This document shows positions 62,001 to 64,000 of a DNA stretch of 64,000 nt, in pieces (the first letter of the stretch is position 1; each line of letters opens with the position of its first letter). The stretch comes from Strigops habroptila (lineage: Eukaryota > Chordata > Aves > Psittaciformes > Psittacidae), in the NCBI RefSeq assembly GCF_004027225.2, contig NC_046358.1:8587284-8651283 (forward strand), in the 5' to 3' direction. The position numbers were made by a program, and so were the translations under genes. The notes under the pieces are model-generated. The model did not search any database. It saw only the letters and a program-made list of their open reading frames with translations, and had not been told where the DNA came from.

Positions 62001-62352
62001 CACTATTCAAGTGCTTATGGAAATGTAGGTAGGTAAAAATTTCTTCCATGCCTTCATTTTGTAACTGGATTTTTATTCAGTTAAATAAGACCCTGAAAAA
62101 GGCTCTGGGAAAACAATATATGATAGTTTCCATATCCTGAGCTTTGAAGATCCCAGTGCTGTTGGAAAAATAATGGGCCTCTTTCTCAAATGGAAAATGT
62201 GATGATTTCTGGAATGAATGTATTGTAAAGGGACACCAGAGAGCAGAAGAAATGCTTTTGTTTGAGAATCATCCTATACTGTGTGTGTGCAAATGGGCAT
62301 GCATGCACACTACAGTTAGAGGTTTTTTGAAGTGTGGGTGATCCAAAAATAT

Positions 62353-62390
62353 TACACACACACACGCGCCCCCCTACCTCCCCCCCCATG
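62353..62390. repeat. CA microsatellite and C-run
   Basis: ACACACACACACACGCGCC followed by two C-runs. It is a short simple repeat. Confidence 0.85.
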
Positions 62391-62460
62391 TATATTGCAG
62401 ACTACAATAAATTCCCATCTTTGGCTTAGATTTTGCTTTCCTTTCATTTCGTTGTTCAGA

Positions 62461-62825
62461 CTGAAGAAGGGAAGCTGTGTGGAGACCTCATAGCAGCTTT
62501 CCAGTATCTGAAGGGGGCCTACAAGCATGCTGGGGAGGGACTCTTCATCAGGGACTGTAGCAATAGGACAAGGGGTAATGGGTTTAAACTAAAACAGGGG
62601 ACATTTAGGTTAGATGTGAGGAAGAAGTTCTTTACTGTGAGGGTGGTGAGGCACTGGAATGGATTGCCCAGGGAAGTGGTGGATGCCCCACCCCTGGCAG
62701 TGCTCAAGGCCAGGTTGAACAGGGCTTGGAACAACCTGCTCTAGTGTGAGGCATCCCTGCCCACGGCAAGGGGGTTGGAACTATATGATCTTAAGGTCCT
62801 TTCCAGCCCTAATCATTCTATGATT
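62461..62825 (+). mobile_element. CR1 LINE, 3' ~365 bp with open end of ORF2
   Basis: A frame open to its TAG at 62743-62745 reads [40 protein letters not shown] and LKARLNRAWNNLL, the C-terminus of CR1 ORF2. The 3' UTR follows, with CCATTCTATGATTT-like terminus (CATTCTATGATTT at 62815-62827). The frame is uninterrupted over ~94 codons, so this is among the best-preserved copies here. It is 5'-truncated. Confidence 0.94.
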
Positions 62826-63407
62826 TAAAGTTAAACAATCTGTTATGATGTAAGGATAGGCTCTAACGATGCCAGAAGTTCTTATTTCAGTATTGTTGAA
62901 TTTTATATTCATCTTCACTTACGTTGGTAGATACATAATTTAATCCAAACAAATCAGACTTTTTAGTACTCTGCCTTCATCCATTCTTTTTTGGCCAGCA
63001 ATAAAATAAACCAAACCTAAATCAGCATGGGGAGAGGAAGTAGCTGGGGATTCCAGCTGTGAGGTAAAACATTATGCAGAGGAGTGTTTTAGTAGGTACT
63101 TATGACGAAGACTTGCTTCACAGCTCAGGTGATTTCTTTAGGAGTCACTGCAGTACCAGTGATAAGTAATCATTACCATAAAATACAAACGAGGCATATT
63201 AAACTGGATTTCTGTGAAATACAAGCCTGGTGAGGTTAATTTTGTGCATCTGCTGGAATTTGCATTGTGCAAGGGGCTGGCAGTGCTGCAGCAGCACACT
63301 GCCCTCCTCCGGGGCCCTGTTAGTCACAACCACCACTCTGCCACAGCAGGCTCTCAATGCAGTATTTTCTTTCATTTGTTTTCAGTGGGGTTTTTTCCCC
63401 ACTTAAA

Positions 63408-63490
63408 AATGAAATCAAACAAAAACAAAAAACAAAACAAACAAAACAAAACAAACAAAAAAACCCCAACCCAAAACAAAACAAAAAAAC
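63408..63490. repeat. A-rich (CAAAA)n simple repeat
   Basis: Repeated AAACAAAAC/AAACAAAC units with a few C interruptions form an A-rich tract of about 80 bp. No LINE or SINE body was recognised just upstream. Confidence 0.85.
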
Positions 63491-64000
63491 TCTGAAAGCA
63501 GGAGGTATGAAAAGGCCAGATGTCTCATATCATTATTTGGGTCCCCTCTGGGGAGAAAAGAGCATGAAGACTCCCGAGTGTTGCAGGCTGAAGCCTAGTT
63601 AAGTAAATGGTAAATAATCTCAGAGGTTGGTTCCTAATTCTGTTGTGTGAGCAGAGCCATTATCCAGAGGCAATGGCAAGAATCTTTTTTACAGGATCTG
63701 CACCCAATTAGTAGCAGTGACATAGCTGAAAATTTCTCGTGGGGTTTCAGTTATACTGTTTTTATATACCATTTTTCTGCAGACAAGTTGGAAAAAGGCC
63801 TGTACTTTGAAAGAAAAAGGCATTTTTTGTAGTGATGTCACTGCATCTGAAGGATGGACTGCAGTTTTTTATCTTATTTTTAAATAAAATGGTTACTCTA
63901 CTTGAGATACTACTTGTAGCACAGACTGGCCTCCCAGCAGAACACCTTTATGCTCCTGTTGTTGGTAAGCTGATTGAAACTTCCTGAAAAAAATATGCAT

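Larger units (their letters stand above)
59004..64000 (+). other. STARD9: STARD9 intron 7 (partial)
   Basis: Begins with GTGGGA. I looked for the next motor exon (the stretch leading to the SSRSH switch I motif) in all frames given and by eye and did not find it, so the intron extends past 64000. It holds a CR1 tail (62461-62825), G/T-rich low-complexity sequence near 60220-60290, and simple repeats. Confidence 0.75.

Noticed and set aside
62433..62744. 103-codon plus-strand frame resembling a real gene
   Set aside because: It is the C-terminal end of CR1 ORF2 in a 5'-truncated LINE, not a host gene.
59004..64000. Possible STARD9 exon 8 in the right end of the window
   Set aside because: No stretch resembles the next motor segment (leading to the SSRSH switch I motif) with proper splice sites, so the exon is taken to lie beyond 64000.

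Overview
The window is nuclear DNA from a bird, most likely a member of Neoaves. It contains many CR1 LINE tails ending in the avian ATTCTATG-type 3' repeat, and two copies of an LTR family that I recall from neoavian genomes. Its genes are split into short exons with vertebrate splice signals, and two GC-rich CpG-type promoters sit in an otherwise AT-rich background. The order LRRC57 (minus) - HAUS2 (plus) - STARD9 (plus) is the conserved vertebrate block known from human chromosome 15q15. The species cannot be resolved from the sequence alone.

Layout: positions 662-1524 hold the 5' end of LRRC57 on the minus strand (non-coding exon 1 and first coding exon; the leucine-rich repeats lie left of the window). 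About 1380-2060 is a CpG-rich bidirectional promoter. HAUS2 (augmin subunit 2) is complete in six exons from 1683 to 6683, with a poly(A) signal at 7022. Positions 7046-9540 are intergenic with one CR1 scrap. A second CpG island (about 9540-10020) carries the start of STARD9, a kinesin-3 family mitotic motor. Seven motor-domain exons (9852 to 59003, 186 codons) are in the window, separated by introns of 14.6, 3.6, 27.7, 2.0, 0.09 and 0.6 kb. The eighth exon lies beyond 64000. P-loop and switch-proximal motor sequence are present; the rest of the motor and the START domain are off-window.

Repeats: nine CR1 fragments, two copies of one avian LTR family (one sense in HAUS2 intron 2, one antisense in STARD9 intron 1), one different solo LTR with TG...CA ends and a perfect 6-bp target duplication in STARD9 intron 2, a degenerate ~43-bp minisatellite at 53850-54340, an old MIR-like SINE relic at about 52390-52480, and several simple repeats.

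I found no sign of a wholly new system. The observations most worth a second look are: a 234-bp in-frame insert bounded by 12-bp direct repeats in HAUS2 exon 1; a 13-codon upstream ORF ending 11 nt before the STARD9 start; an LTR 41 bp after a HAUS2 splice donor; an intact-looking LTR promoter 0.3 kb before a STARD9 motor exon; the minisatellite; and a 242-codon antisense open frame in STARD9 intron 1. HAUS2 and STARD9 both act at the spindle or centrosome, so the neighbourhood is functionally coherent, but no shared regulation is shown beyond the promoters described.
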